Of a stretch of 64,000 bases of DNA, positions 49,743 to 62,100 are shown one piece after another. The notes beneath the pieces were generated by a model, which was not told the origin of the DNA, did not search any database, and worked only from the letters and a program-made list of their open reading frames with translations. The stretch spans positions 1 to 64,000 of the forward strand of contig WBMZ01002955.1 in NCBI GenBank assembly GCA_013400975.1, written 5' to 3'. The position numbers were made by a program, and so were the translations under genes. Positions within the stretch are counted from its first letter, which is position 1, and each line of letters opens with the position of its first letter. The stretch comes from Atrichornis clamosus (Eukaryota; Chordata; Aves; Passeriformes; Menuridae).

Positions 49743-52700
49743 GGGGAGAGGAAGGCCCTGTCCCTGCCTTGCTGGCATGTAAACAAGTATGGGTGAGGTG
49801 CAGATGCAGAGGGGACAGGGAGAACTGCCGTGGGGCACAGCTCTGTACTGCTTGAGAATTCCAGGGACTGAGCTGGGCTGGAGGTCACTGAGATGAGTTG
49901 TGTTGCGTACAACTCCCCCTGAGTGCCAGTGGGTACAAAATTCTACCTGGCAATCTTTCTCAGAATGAAGTAGCGGGGGAAAATATCAAACACACTGGGA
50001 GAAAAAAAAATAAAGAAGAAATAGGAGACAAGGATCCTATATTGAAAAAGTGTTCTCCTAATGTTTTGCCTTCATAGCTCCACTTTTCCTTTGAAAAATT
50101 CACATATTGTACACAGACTTTTGGTCCTTCCTTTTCAAAACGTGAACATCTGAAAAGCCCTCACTAACATTTAGTTTGTATCTACTTTTGGAATTGTTTA
50201 ATGTATATCAGATATAATATTTCTTCCTCTGAATTTCTTCTGTCTTCAGTTGTGACAATAGTACCTTCGCGTTCTTGCAACCTGGGACAGGAGTGAAGAA
50301 GCAGAGAATAATATACATTCACACTTTCATAGATTAGAGCAGCATCCTCATCTTTAACACTGGAAACTTCTAGAAGAAAGTTTAATTTGTGGTCTGTTTC
50401 CCTTCACCAAATTAGACACATGCCTAGACCAGCTGTGTATTTTTACCAAAACCAGGTCTTCACAAAAAGAATATTATCAGTTCAATATAATATTTTAAAT
50501 TGTGTCTTATTTTGGAAAATATAAAAATTATCTTTTCTAATTTTCAAAAATCACTTAAAATTTTATTAATTTATTTTTATGTTAATACATAATTTCATTG
50601 TGTCATGGAAGTACTAAAAAGTATCACTGTGTTTGAAGTGGTATAAGCAAAGTTGGGGAGGCTACAATGTGACTAAAAACTGACTTAAGAAGGAAAAAAC
50701 AATCAAAGATTTATTAAGTAGCTGCCACCTTAGTTTAAAATCGTACTACAATATCCCTCACTATTGTAAATGTGATTACTTTGACATTCTCTAGCCCCAA
50801 ACCTCAGTATTTTGAAATGAAAATAGCTTCCCAAATAATTCTTGCAAATATCATTCCTACAGGAGTTTTGAAGTGTCTATTATTTGGTTTCTGATTGAAA
50901 AAATAATCCAGAAAAATAGAAATTCTAAGAGTCTATCATCACTGTCTTGACAGTGTTCTCTAAAATACATCTACAGTCTCCATGTAAATGGAAATGGCAC
51001 TGTTGGCATTAAAGCTGCTTCTTTATCTCAGAGTAGAGTAGTGAAAGAGAGACCAATAAGCCCTAAAAAGAGTTTTGCAATTGTTTTTAACAAATGCAGG
51101 AAATGTGAAAGGAATGGAAGATGTTCTGCTATGTGCCTTAATAGCAAAATCCTCTTTATCCATAACTATTTCTGTGCAGTTAGCAATTAGCAGTTTATTA
51201 TGCTGAGAACGAATTTTTTCTTTCTGACTTTTAACCAGACTAATTAAACCTAGTAATTAATGTGAAGACTCTGTATGAAAGAGACACTTCATACCTGATC
51301 AAACAATTATTTTGGAAGGTGCTGATCCTCTTATAACTATTCAGTATATTTTTTGGTTGATTGGAGATATGGCAATGGCACAGCATATTAACAAAATAAT
51401 GGAGATGAATGGCTATGAAGTTTAAAATTATATTTCTGCTTTGTTGCTTCAATGACAACTATGTAAAAACTTGCTTGCAGTGCTGACAGGAAATATTTGT
51501 AAAATTAGCATGCAATTTTCACTGCATACAATGGAATTCTTAAATTTTTAATGGAAAAAACTCTTGAATTTCACAGTACGTCAGTAAACATTGTAACCTG
51601 TGTTTTCACTGTACACACTGTATCACTCATGACTGCACAACTGCAGCTTTTATGCTCATTTTCCTGGAAAGATTAAAACCAATATATCATTTTGTTTTCT
51701 GCATGTACCTACGGACAGGATTTAATTGTTCATTTCTGTATTTCCTATGTATCAAAATTGGTTTGCTGTCAGGAGAGAAGACTCCTTGAGCAGTGAGGAG
51801 ATTCTGCATGTCAGTAAGGCTGTCAGAAATGGGAACCTAGGATGCACATGGGCAAGAATTAACGCTGAGTTTTGTCTGGGGCTTGAACTTGGTGAGATCA
51901 TAATGGACAGTCTGATGAAATGGAAAGACTTAATATCTGGTGAAATTAGACAAAAATATAATGGTGCAAAGAGGGTGAACTGGTCATGGTTTGTGTATGG
52001 GAAAGGATTACCAATCCTTTCAGAGCTTCTGCACAAGCAACAAGGGTGACCATGAGCCTGACCCTCCATAGAGCCACAGGGATTTCTCCAGCTATCAACT
52101 TGGGTCCACACTATCCAGAAAGGGAAGAAAATAGGAGAAAAAAGGCAGGATCTCTCTCTCAGAGAGAAGTGGCCTATGAACAACTGGTCTGAAGTACCTA
52201 TTAGGTATTATACTTGGTATATCCCTGCTGCAGGTTGTCATGTTTTATGGCTCCAAGATTCCATACATGATACACTCTGCCAGCTGCATATGTCCTGCCT
52301 TTAGGATAAGATTCTGGTAGTTAAGGTATTGTCATACTTTTATTAGTGTTTTTTTTCTCTTTTAAGCTAATGGAAAAACTCACACAAGCAAAGAGAATGA
52401 TACATAGATTGAGGCACTGTGTGTAGCTTTGATAGGGTAAAACAGTTGAATGCTCAAGCATATTGTAAACAACCAAACCAAAAACCTAAATAATGATGTT
52501 ATCTTTACACTTCAGGCAATAATCAAATACCAGTCAGTAGGAACTGGGAAAGTATTTGCCCTGTGAGCAAATAAAATATCCATTATCTAGACCTTATTAT
52601 TAGACTGTGGTATGAAACATCTCTTACTGATCACTGTCAGACCTTATAGTATTAGATACAGAGGCCATGGGGTTACATACTGAATGGTTACACCTGGTTT

Positions 52701-53231
52701 CATACTTTCTGATAAAAGAAAGACAACTCCATCGCATGAAACAATGTGGGAAAAACAATCCCTTGACTTTATTTTTGACAAGTAATTTGTGATTTTTATT
52801 GAGTAATATAACAGCAGGAAGCAAAGTTTTAAGGATTATTTTTCAGTTGTCTGATCCCATTGCTTGCTCATATCAAGGGCAACACAATTCCCAACCAGCT
52901 GTACCTTGTCAGCTGTGCATGTATGTTATTTCCAGGTTCTGAATCCAGTCTAGAATAAACCTTCATTGTGCGGGAAAGGATCAGAATAAGTATATCTTAG
53001 AGAGGGAAAATGAAATGCACAAAAACTGAGTACTTACCAAAAGTAAAGATGACAAATCTGTTTTGTTTGAAGCAGCCCCAGGACCTATTGAAAATGAAGA
53101 AAGGATAAGCTGGAAGAGCATAAATGTTTCTGTTCTTCACATGAAATATCTTAAACTTTCCTTTTTTTGTTTTTTTTTTGCAGGGTAGAGATAAACAACA
53201 TGAGGTTTGTAAATAAAATCAGAAACATTTG
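49743..53231. other. Non-coding unique DNA with exon-like segments
   Basis: Mostly AT-rich unique sequence. Opposed frames of 107 codons (plus, 51726-52049) and 143 codons (minus, 51752-52183) overlap at 51.7-52.2 kb without identifiable content. Minus-strand splice-flanked open segments occur at 52628-52708 and 53038-53084 (see findings). Confidence 0.45.
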
Positions 53232-53650
53232 TAGGATCATAAAATCATTAAGGTTGGAAAAGACCTCCAAGATATCTTCTTTTGTCCGTTAACCCAGCAC
53301 CACTCTGTTCACCACTAAACTGTGTCCCCAAGTGCCACATCCACATGTTTTTTATACACCTCCAACAATCATGACTGCATCACTTCCCTGGGCAGCCTTT
53401 TTCAATGCCTGACCACTGTTTTCAGTGAAGAAATTTTTCCTAATATCCAATATAAATCTCTGGCACAACATGAGGCCATTTTCTCTCACCCTGTTATTTA
53501 CTATGTGGGAGAAACGACCTCCCCCTGCCTCATTTCAACCTTCTTTCAGGTGCTTGTTAAGAGTAATAAGGAACCCCCTGAGCCTTCTTTTCTCCAGGCT
53601 AAATAATTCCAGTTCCCTAATTCATTTCTCATAAGACTTGTTCTCTAACT
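53232..53650 (-). mobile_element. CR1 LINE 3' UTR, 5'-truncated
   Basis: Plus-strand blocks in order are AGGATCATAAAATCATTAAG, GGTTGGAAAAGACCTCCAAG, CCACTAAACTGTGTCCCCAA, CTTCCCTGGGCAGCCTTTTT, GAAGAAATTTTTCCTAATAT and CTTCTTTTCTCCAGGCTAAA. All are the reverse complement of a common avian CR1 3' UTR. The insertion ends abruptly in a (TTCTA)8 microsatellite. Plus frames of 94 and 69 codons here are antisense shadows. Confidence 0.92.
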
Positions 53651-53690
53651 TTCTATTCTATTCTATTCTATTCTATTCTATTCTATTCTA
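53651..53690. repeat. (TTCTA)8 pentanucleotide microsatellite
   Basis: Eight perfect tandem TTCTA units, then a degenerate TGCTATT. It abuts the 5'-truncated side of the CR1 copy. It is the longest perfect microsatellite in the window and is likely to be length-polymorphic. Confidence 0.95.
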
Positions 53691-56600
53691 TGCTATTACC
53701 TATTCTTCTCAAAACCTTTTAGTGTTGATAGAATTTTCATAAAATATATTTTTACAGAATGAATGATCTGTTAGAAAATTCTGTATATGAATGGGCAGTT
53801 ATGCCACAAATCATGAAAATTTAATTGGATAAGTAGATAAAATTCTATTGAAGAGTCATGCTGAAACAATTCATGAGTGGCCAAGGATATTTGTGTGAAA
53901 GGCTTGTAGCAGTGTTGCTGTGTACTACATTCTTTATAGATCAAATATTTTTAGAAAAGAGCACATAATCTTGGCTTCATACAAGAAAATGTTAGGTTTC
54001 TGCTAATTTAAATAGCAAATGTTCCCAAAAGATCATCTTAAAAAGCATTGTGCCTTCACATTACCCCAGTCCATTCTACTTACAACCAATAACAGCTGGT
54101 AGTTCCTACCAAGGTTATGATCTGAAACAAGAAATGAAAAATGAAATTTTGAATGATAATGAGCAGTCTTGCAGTCTTATCTTCATAAGCTACACCCTAC
54201 CTGATTTTCTACACTTTAAGACAGGAATGCACCTTTTTTGCAGAATGAGTACCTTCAGCCTCCCTGAGAGGGAGCTTCATGTGTACAAAGGGTGTTATAC
54301 TTATTTAAATAATTTGTAATGTAATTCCCATCGTTCAGGCTCTTGAGTGTCTTACTTTATCATTTGCTCATAATTTTCTCTGCCTCTGTTATTGTGTCTT
54401 CCACTATCTGTGGATGAAATCAGATCCCCTGTTGTACCTCGCTGGCTTTCGTCGTTAGCAGATTACGGCTTTCAGGACTCATGAGTGTGTGCACTGCTGG
54501 AAGCTATCCCCTGGTGACACCTCCACTTATATTTCTCAAACTTCTGAATGTGAACCGGTCACTGCAGCCTCTGTCTAGAAAGCTCATCATCTTTCTCTCA
54601 TACAGATGTCTACAGCAGCAGAGAGGAGTTTCCCTCTAGAGTTGATTTTCCCCCATACTGACTATGGCAACTAAAGAGAGCCCTTCTGATCCGACCGGCA
54701 TATCTGCATTTTCAACGGTCACAGACAGGTGAGATGAACTTTACCCCAAAAAATTTATGGAAGAGGTTCCTGGACTCAACTGCTTGGTGTATTGGCTATT
54801 CGGTTTGAAATATGCTGTTTGGCTCCATTGAACTTGTGACATATTTTTGTTCAGAATTAAATACACCTCATAGACTTGGATTTCTAGTGTGAATAGCCTT
54901 AACTAAAATATGATAGTAAATTTCTTTCATATTTTTCTATTTCTTTTCAATTTTTTTTCTTCTTTCCCCCCAATATTTCTACCATCCTAGGTATTGGAAT
55001 ATTCATACACAAAACCTGACAGGAGAATGAGATTGTCGGAGCTAATTAATTTGAAAATTAAAAGCAGGCTTTCCTGAATCACTCATAAAATATTATTTTA
55101 TCATTTCTAGTCACACTTCCTCTTAGATAACACTGTCTAGAGACACTCGAGTGCATAGATATTATGAGGAAACAGCTGTGTAAGGTACTTATAGCAGTGC
55201 AGATTCCATTCGAAGTCCACTTCTTATGTCGTAAGGCTGAAGTAGAAACTAAGAATGTGTCCCAGAAGACATCCTCTGCAAAATGAAACTAGGGAAAAAT
55301 AATTAGAAAGTGAAGCTTCTTATGAGCTCAATTAAAAGACTACTTCAATTTTGCAAACCTTATCTCCCACACCAGCACAGTTAATGGAGAGAAACAGCTT
55401 TATCCACAGGGCAATTCAGAGCACGAAAATCTAGATTTTTCACTCAGCAGAGGTTTCTCAGACTAAAAGACTACCAGTAATTTTTAGTAACAAAAATCAT
55501 CTAGAACACCTGTCCTCATGAGGAAAGAAAGTGTTTCTGCACTTGTGTCTGCTGCACCTCCTAAACTGAGTGGCACTTACTCCAAAGAGTAAGATCTCAG
55601 GAGTATGCAGTGTCAGAGTGGTTAAAAGTTGCAGTGTTGAATACAAACATTCACATCCCTCACCATTCTTAATCACTTCTCATTCCCAGCTCTTCTGAAT
55701 ACTGCAGTGCACATTTTCAACTTCATGATTCTGCTGGAGCTTTCCAGTCTCCAGCATATCAGCTAACATTGTTTGGATTCCAGCATTCATAAAACTAATT
55801 GGAAGGAGAAATTTGCATGCTTTATGTCATCCTATACGTTGCTTTAGGCTTAGATTTTGGAACATTAGACTGATGATGCAGATAATATATTTTACACGTT
55901 TGGCATGAGAGAAATACCACCAGCAACTTAGTCTTCAAATATGTTAAAAATCCAGAAGACATTTTCATCTGTTCATATAACAACATATATATAGATGCAA
56001 ACAACATTTTTTTACATGAGATAATTACAACAACATTTATGGGTCCCTTCTGGCCTCCTTTATTAGAGGAATGATCGCCTTCAAAGACCATGCTTTCTAA
56101 TTTGCTGAAGGGTTGTTAGATGAAGATTTTACTACAGGGAGATTAAGAAACAGTTGTTTTGCAGGGTAAGCCAAATGAGAGGACATGATTAGTCTTTGCA
56201 TCTGCATACCTGATTGAATGCTCCAAATCCCGTTTCTTCTCCCACTCATGATCTGAAAATTTGTGTGGGCTCAGTCCAGGCATGAGAACCTTTCTGTTTT
56301 TTTTTTCTGGTTCTAAAAATTCAACCCCTGCTAAATTAGTTGCCTATAAATAATCTGTAAAGAGAGTGCAAAAGCAGTGTTGGTAGGTGCATATGATCCT
56401 GGTAGGAATAGATTACACATCCAACCATTGCTCCAGAAAAAAAAAAAATAGATACAGATCACTTATTTTTATTGAAAATTTTAAAATTAACTGTGAATTT
56501 ATGTAAAATGGAGGTATAAATAAGTATGCTGTAATGCAGTATTTTTCTGCATTCTCAAACCAATTTGGTCAATATTGCAAAATATTAGAACAAAATAAAT

Positions 56601-58095
56601 CAAAGGTGTAAAAGCAATGCATTAAAATTCATTGTGCATCGGAATTTAAACTTACTAAGGAACACAACAGCTTTATGATGTATGTTTCTGTGAGTAAATT
56701 TTACTAGGATATAGTACACCATTAGCACACATTTCTCAAAGGCATGTTCTAAAGTCTTGAACTTTGCTGCATATAATGCATTTAAAAATGTACACTGAAT
56801 TCGGAGAAGAAATTATGCAAAATGTGCACTCTAGTTAAAATTCAACATTTATCACTTCATCTTTTTACTGTCACTTTTCAGACAAATGCAGGGAGACATT
56901 TCCCTGCTCAAAGCACTTAGAGAAAGCCTATGGTCATGATCCTGCCGCTGATAGCACACAGGAGGAAAGTTGCCTCTAAATGGAGTGTCCTTGAAGACAA
57001 AGGGTAGTTTGAGGATGAATCAATCAGTTCACGAGCTACCATTTCAAGTGCTATAAGCCTTAGACCTTAGCTTTGCTCCTGCTGATCTCTTACTGTTACC
57101 TTCAAAGGCTGCAGGATGAACCTAAAGTCATACAGAGAAAAGATAAAGAAATAGAGGTGAAATATAGATAAAACACAAAGGAAGGATTCAGCATACTCTG
57201 TAAGGTCTCACCAGAGCCAGTCATAATAAAACATCATTGCTAAGAATCTGAAGAGCGAAGAATTACGGCCTAGAGATGGGATGAGAAGGGAAATTTGTTC
57301 TCATGGGAAATCTGCTTCAAATTGTGTTTGCTTTCTAAATTAAAGCAAAAGTTGAAAATCTAAATTTTTAATGTACCCACAGGAAATTCCATAGGATTTT
57401 AGCAACTATGATAACACAACCAAAATTAATCCAGCAAAACATCTAAATGGCGATTTATTTTTATCTCCACTGTTACTCCTGTATGCCTCAATGGTAGTTC
57501 TCTGCTTTCCCTGCAGTCACTGCTCCCTGCAGTGAAGGTACTGCTACTGGAATAGACAGAATTAAAGCTCAAGAGCACTTCTAACTTCCAACTTAATTTA
57601 TTGTATAAAGAGTTTGGGGACCTCTGCAACGTTAGCTCTTGTGCTTAGTGCTTACTGGGTGCACTTGCATTAATGCTTCCATTCAGGCTGGAATTGAGGT
57701 TTGGAAGTCAATCTTCTAACCTCCCTGTCTATTGCACTTTGGTTCTTGTCCAGAAATTCTTCACAATACTTAGGCTCTGATTCTCAGATGAAACTAAAAC
57801 AAAAATCACGTCAGTGGACGTTCAGAAATCAGGACCAAACTAGAATTAATCCAAAGAAAAGATCTCTTGACCTGCATGTAGTTTGAGTGTCAGGTCTTCA
57901 GCAGTAACTAATGCTCTAGAAATTGGTTCCTATTATACCACAATATCTTCTGCTGGATGTTAGGCTCACCTAGCAAGTCTAGCCTGGCAGGGGATAACAC
58001 TTACTCACATTACAGATCTAGCACCAGGTTTGAGATGGAAATATGCACCAAGAAATTTGTGCAATTATTAAGATCTGATTAGTGAAAGATGCCTA
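53691..58095. other. Non-coding unique DNA
   Basis: AT-rich sequence without a recognised gene or element. A patch at 54421-54720 holds several CpGs. A 32-bp minus-strand segment at 57648-57679 has a good acceptor and a GTAAGC donor, but it is too short to judge. Short homopolymers occur near 56440. Confidence 0.5.
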
Positions 58096-58147
58096 TGCCT
58101 GAATTAACGTTCAAGCAAGACCATATGCCAAAGTAAATAGTACATAT

Positions 58148-58153
58148 TTTATT
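58148..58153 (-). terminator. LTR polyadenylation signal (AATAAA)
   Basis: Canonical AATAAA hexamer in minus sense near the expected end of R in the LTR remnant. Confidence 0.45.
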
Positions 58154-58327
58154 TAACAATGAATGTGAGGTACAAAGATAGAAATAAATAGACAAGAGAG
58201 GAGAGACAGAGAGAGGGATTAAACAGAATATAGTCAGTGCATACGGATCCAGAGGTGTCCCATTGCTTCTTCTTCACTCTGGGTTTCTCGCTAGTGAGGG
58301 GGTCCAAGGTTGTTCAAAACTTTTAAC

Positions 58328-58337
58328 TATTTATGCA
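58328..58337 (-). promoter_or_regulatory. TATA-like box of the LTR remnant
   Basis: GCATAAATAG in minus sense, about 175 bp upstream of the AATAAA signal. Spacing is compatible with a retroviral promoter and R region. Activity cannot be inferred. Confidence 0.4.
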
Positions 58338-59160
58338 TCTTAGCAAAGAAAGGAATTAATGTTCATTGGCTACACAGTTCTCTTGTTCTATTGGTTAAAT
58401 GATTCCCTCACTTCTAATGCTAATTAGTCTGCAGTCTCAGTCTTTCTCTTCTTTTGAGTGATTGGATTTCTTGGGTTGATGGGCCATGAGTTGGTTGTTG
58501 TGATCTCCCCCTGCCAGAATTATGTTTTACCCAGTCAGAGCTGATTTCAGCACAGCTGCAGAGTTGGATTTCCTTGTGACCCATAAATTCTGCATTCTTT
58601 GTGTCCATCATCCATTTTAGATTCTTCTCCCCAAGCTTTGTGTACCTCCCACTAGGTCTGAGACAACATCTGGAAAAGAGTACGACCTTTACCTTATCTC
58701 AAGTTCCCACTGTGGCGGCTTATCCTAAAGTCCAAGTTCCAGGTATCCATGGAGATATATTCAGAGGGGCTTTGGAGGTCATTGGTGGTTGCAGATGCCA
58801 TCCCTGCCATAGCTTGGAGTGATCTTTGTTTGACCAGTGATATGCATACCAGCAGTTGTTTCTTTACACAGTTTGCCACAGTGGCAATTTTTCCCTGGAT
58901 CTGTTAACCAGGATGAGCTCACCAGATCTCACCTCTACCAGGCCTGGATTTGGCGCAATCGCATAGCTCCATTCTGTGCTTATCTCATGGCAATATTCCT
59001 TCTGTGGCCTTAACAGTGTTTGAGACAGGCTGTTGTGCTCTTTAAGTCCTTACAGTAATAGAAGTTGCTGTGCCAATTTCCTAACAAAGTTATTCTCCAC
59101 AGCAGTGTTTTCCGCATATTAATTCCAAAACCAGGACACTTGGGAAAGCGCACAAGAACA

Positions 59161-62100
59161 GACTCCGTGACAACAATGTGGCTCTTTGGAATGAAAATAA
59201 CAAACTTATTATGAATAATTTGTAAAAGTGTTACGTTGTTTCTTTGTTGTCAATGTTTGGCACTTTTTTTCCTAATGGATAAAAGCTTTTCCAAATGGCT
59301 TTTATTTTTTTGTGATTAATTTAGGTATTAAGTTAATATCTTTGGCATTGACTCTATCCTAATTGTAAGGTTTATGCCACTTCCTGGTATTAATAGAGTG
59401 TTCAACACATGCCTGGGAGGTTCAGTAATAGATACATGCTTGCCAAATCTCAAATCAGAAGAGTTATTTTGTAAGAAATTTGAGAAAAATAAAATCTATT
59501 TTCATATTTTTAACAGAAAAAAAGGGTCTATTTAATGTTAAAAATATATGGAAATAACTTCTAAATATATGTTTTTAAAAGCAGAATCATAAGCAAAACT
59601 CTAAGCCTTGGATAAGACATTTCCTCCCTCTCTAAGTTTTACCTTGTTCTTACTTGATATGCCTTGTTCAGACTAATATGCTTGTCATCATGTGCATACT
59701 CGGTAAATTAAACCAGATCTTATTATACCTGTGTAACTGTTATCTTGCCATTATTTTTAAGGATTCCATTTGTAATCCCATTTGCTGTCTAAGAACCTTC
59801 AGAGGTGCTAACGCATGAACTGGAAAAAACACAACAGAGCTGTTGAAATCTGAGATGAGTTTGGGGTTAGAGATGATAAAATCCTTCTTTGTTTGTGCAC
59901 ACAGAAAGTAGGATATGGAAATTGGTAGCACCTGGAAGGTGGAAAGCCAGCATCTCATTTAACAGAGCCCAATTTTATGGCAGAAATGTAATTCCGTTGC
60001 TGCAATTGTGGAAGCAAATATGTCCTTGGTAACGATTCCAGGGTAATTGCCAAGATATATAATCCCAGATAATTTTATCTGTACAACCTAGAAATTGCAA
60101 GGCATAGACATAGAGATCTGAGGTGAGGTTCCTGAGACACTCACCTAAAGTCACTGTATTCAAGGTAGTGAAGGAGGCACTTACAGAAGATGATATGCAA
60201 GTAGATATCTGCAACAGATAGGTAAATTACTCTCTAGAAATACTTAGGGTGACCAATCAGCTCACACATGTGTGTGCAGGTTGCAAATGACAGTAGCTGC
60301 CTCTAAAACCATGAACCTAACTTGTCTTGTGTTTCCCAAGCAATCCCTCTTGTGTGATAAGAGACTGCAGAATTGACTGTTTAACTTTTGACTTCAACAT
60401 TGTTTTTTTAGGTCTGTTTATGTTAAGCTTATTTAATGACAAAGGTTATTTCTTCTGTTTTGTTTGTTTGCTTACTTATTACTTTTTTTTTTAAAGGGCC
60501 TTTGATAAAAGGCCCTTTGTGATTATAAGTTTCCTGTGTAATTCAAACCTTCAATTTGAAATAAATCACTACAGAGCCTTGAAAAAATGTGTGTTGCACA
60601 AAGAAGATCCAGAACAGGGAAAACACACTGTTTACACCAAATGGTCTGGTTATGAGACAAATTTGTGTCCTGACAGAAACCAGCTTTACCAGGTCATTTA
60701 GTACAGGCATGAAATGAGAAATGAAGGAAGTAGGTACTCCTCTCTCCCGAAACGTAAGGTGTATTTGGATTGAAAGAAAAGCAGTTCTTTTCCAAGTGCA
60801 ATAGAACTGGTTAAGGAATTGCCTCAAATAAAGCAAGCTGGATATAGGTGGGACAAAGGGCAAAACACTCCTAGGCCATAGATAAATACCTGAGAAACTT
60901 CAGAGCAAGAGGATAAGGAATCAGGAAAATGACTGATCAAACTTGAAAAAATATTTAGTTACAAATAAGCAGAGACCAGGTTCAATTTACAGAAGATGAT
61001 GACCATGATGATTATTACTAGTTTGTCTGTTCCCTGTTTGCACAACATATTTTGTATTAAAAATCTCTCTCTAGTGCTTACACCAATTTATGTCCACTGT
61101 TGTGTCCCTGAGAACAAACAACCTCCAAACAAGTCCAGCCCGAGGAGAGAGACACAGAAAGGGGTAATGCTAAGCCAGTGGTCTATTTGAGAGTGTAGGA
61201 CTTTGGAAGAAGCCCAAGACAAACACAACTTCTCCAGAAGACTTTGTAAACACAGCAAGCCAAAATTAAAGTTTTGGCATATGCATTATCTGAAGGGAGC
61301 TTAAAGATCCCTATAGAGTTTAAAGAACTACAAAGAGAGTTTGTTCAGCTTTGTGAAGCCCAGAGAGATTTCAACAACAAATAAAGGAGTGTGAGTGCAA
61401 GAGGCATAAAATATACTTGACAAACAGCACCTTACAAAACAACTACCTGCAGGTTTTCACATGTATAGGGAGCGATGAACATATACAGAATGGAATAAAA
61501 TATATAGTTACAGCTGATGAATCACTTTAACAGAGACCTGCATACTGTCATCAAAAATAAGTAATTCTAATGACAAAGGATACTCTGAAGAATATATATT
61601 ACTCCAGGAAATGACTGTAATATGCTACAAGACTTTTTTGCATTGCCAGTGCTCTGTACTGGTCTCTGCAGAGAGTGAAGGCACCAGGGGAGTGAGGCTG
61701 TGGTGAAGCCCTTTGCTGCTGCAGAAAAACAGCTCCCTGTTAGCCACCCTTCCAGATTCAGACTGAAAAGTGCACAGCAGAGCAAGAAAGGAAGAAGTAG
61801 TAAACAAAGAAACAAAATCCCAACCTTCCTACCCCTACAACCCCCTGCTAGGTATTTTCTCAAAACACGTATACACTGCTTTATTTAGTACTATATTCCT
61901 CATGCAAAAACTCCATTTCTTCATCAGGTCAATACCCAGCTGCTTTGTGCCTGGCAAGGCAAGCCATTTATTAATTAGAGCTGCCCTGCAGTCTGTCACT
62001 CCTGTTCCAGTACACTTTGTGCCATTCTCCAGCTGGTATAGTCATTATGCCACTTACTTTCAAAGAGTATTTTATATTGTGAGGAGAAAATGTAAGAAAC

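Larger units (their letters stand above)
58096..59160 (-). mobile_element. Remnant of the 3' end of an endogenous retrovirus (LTR plus flanking internal DNA)
   Basis: On the minus strand a TATA-like GCATAAATAG (58328-58337) is followed by sequence that reads CTCTCTCTGTCTCTCCTCTC, then AATAAA (58148-58153) inside TTGTTAAATAAAATATG. This is the promoter-R-polyadenylation order of a retroviral LTR. The flanking blocks resemble LTRs of songbird ERVs as I remember them. Upstream in the same orientation, a 61-codon frame (58694-58879) shows a faint, degraded similarity to the heptad-repeat part of a retroviral envelope transmembrane subunit. No gag or pol is visible. Boundaries are approximate and the family is unnamed. 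A minus-strand TGTCCTGGTTTTGG at about 59125-59140 recalls the start of the ERVL-type LTRs and could be a separate scrap. Confidence 0.5.

Noticed and set aside
53322..53634. 94- and 69-codon plus frames
   Set aside because: Antisense readings of the CR1 3' UTR at 53232-53650.
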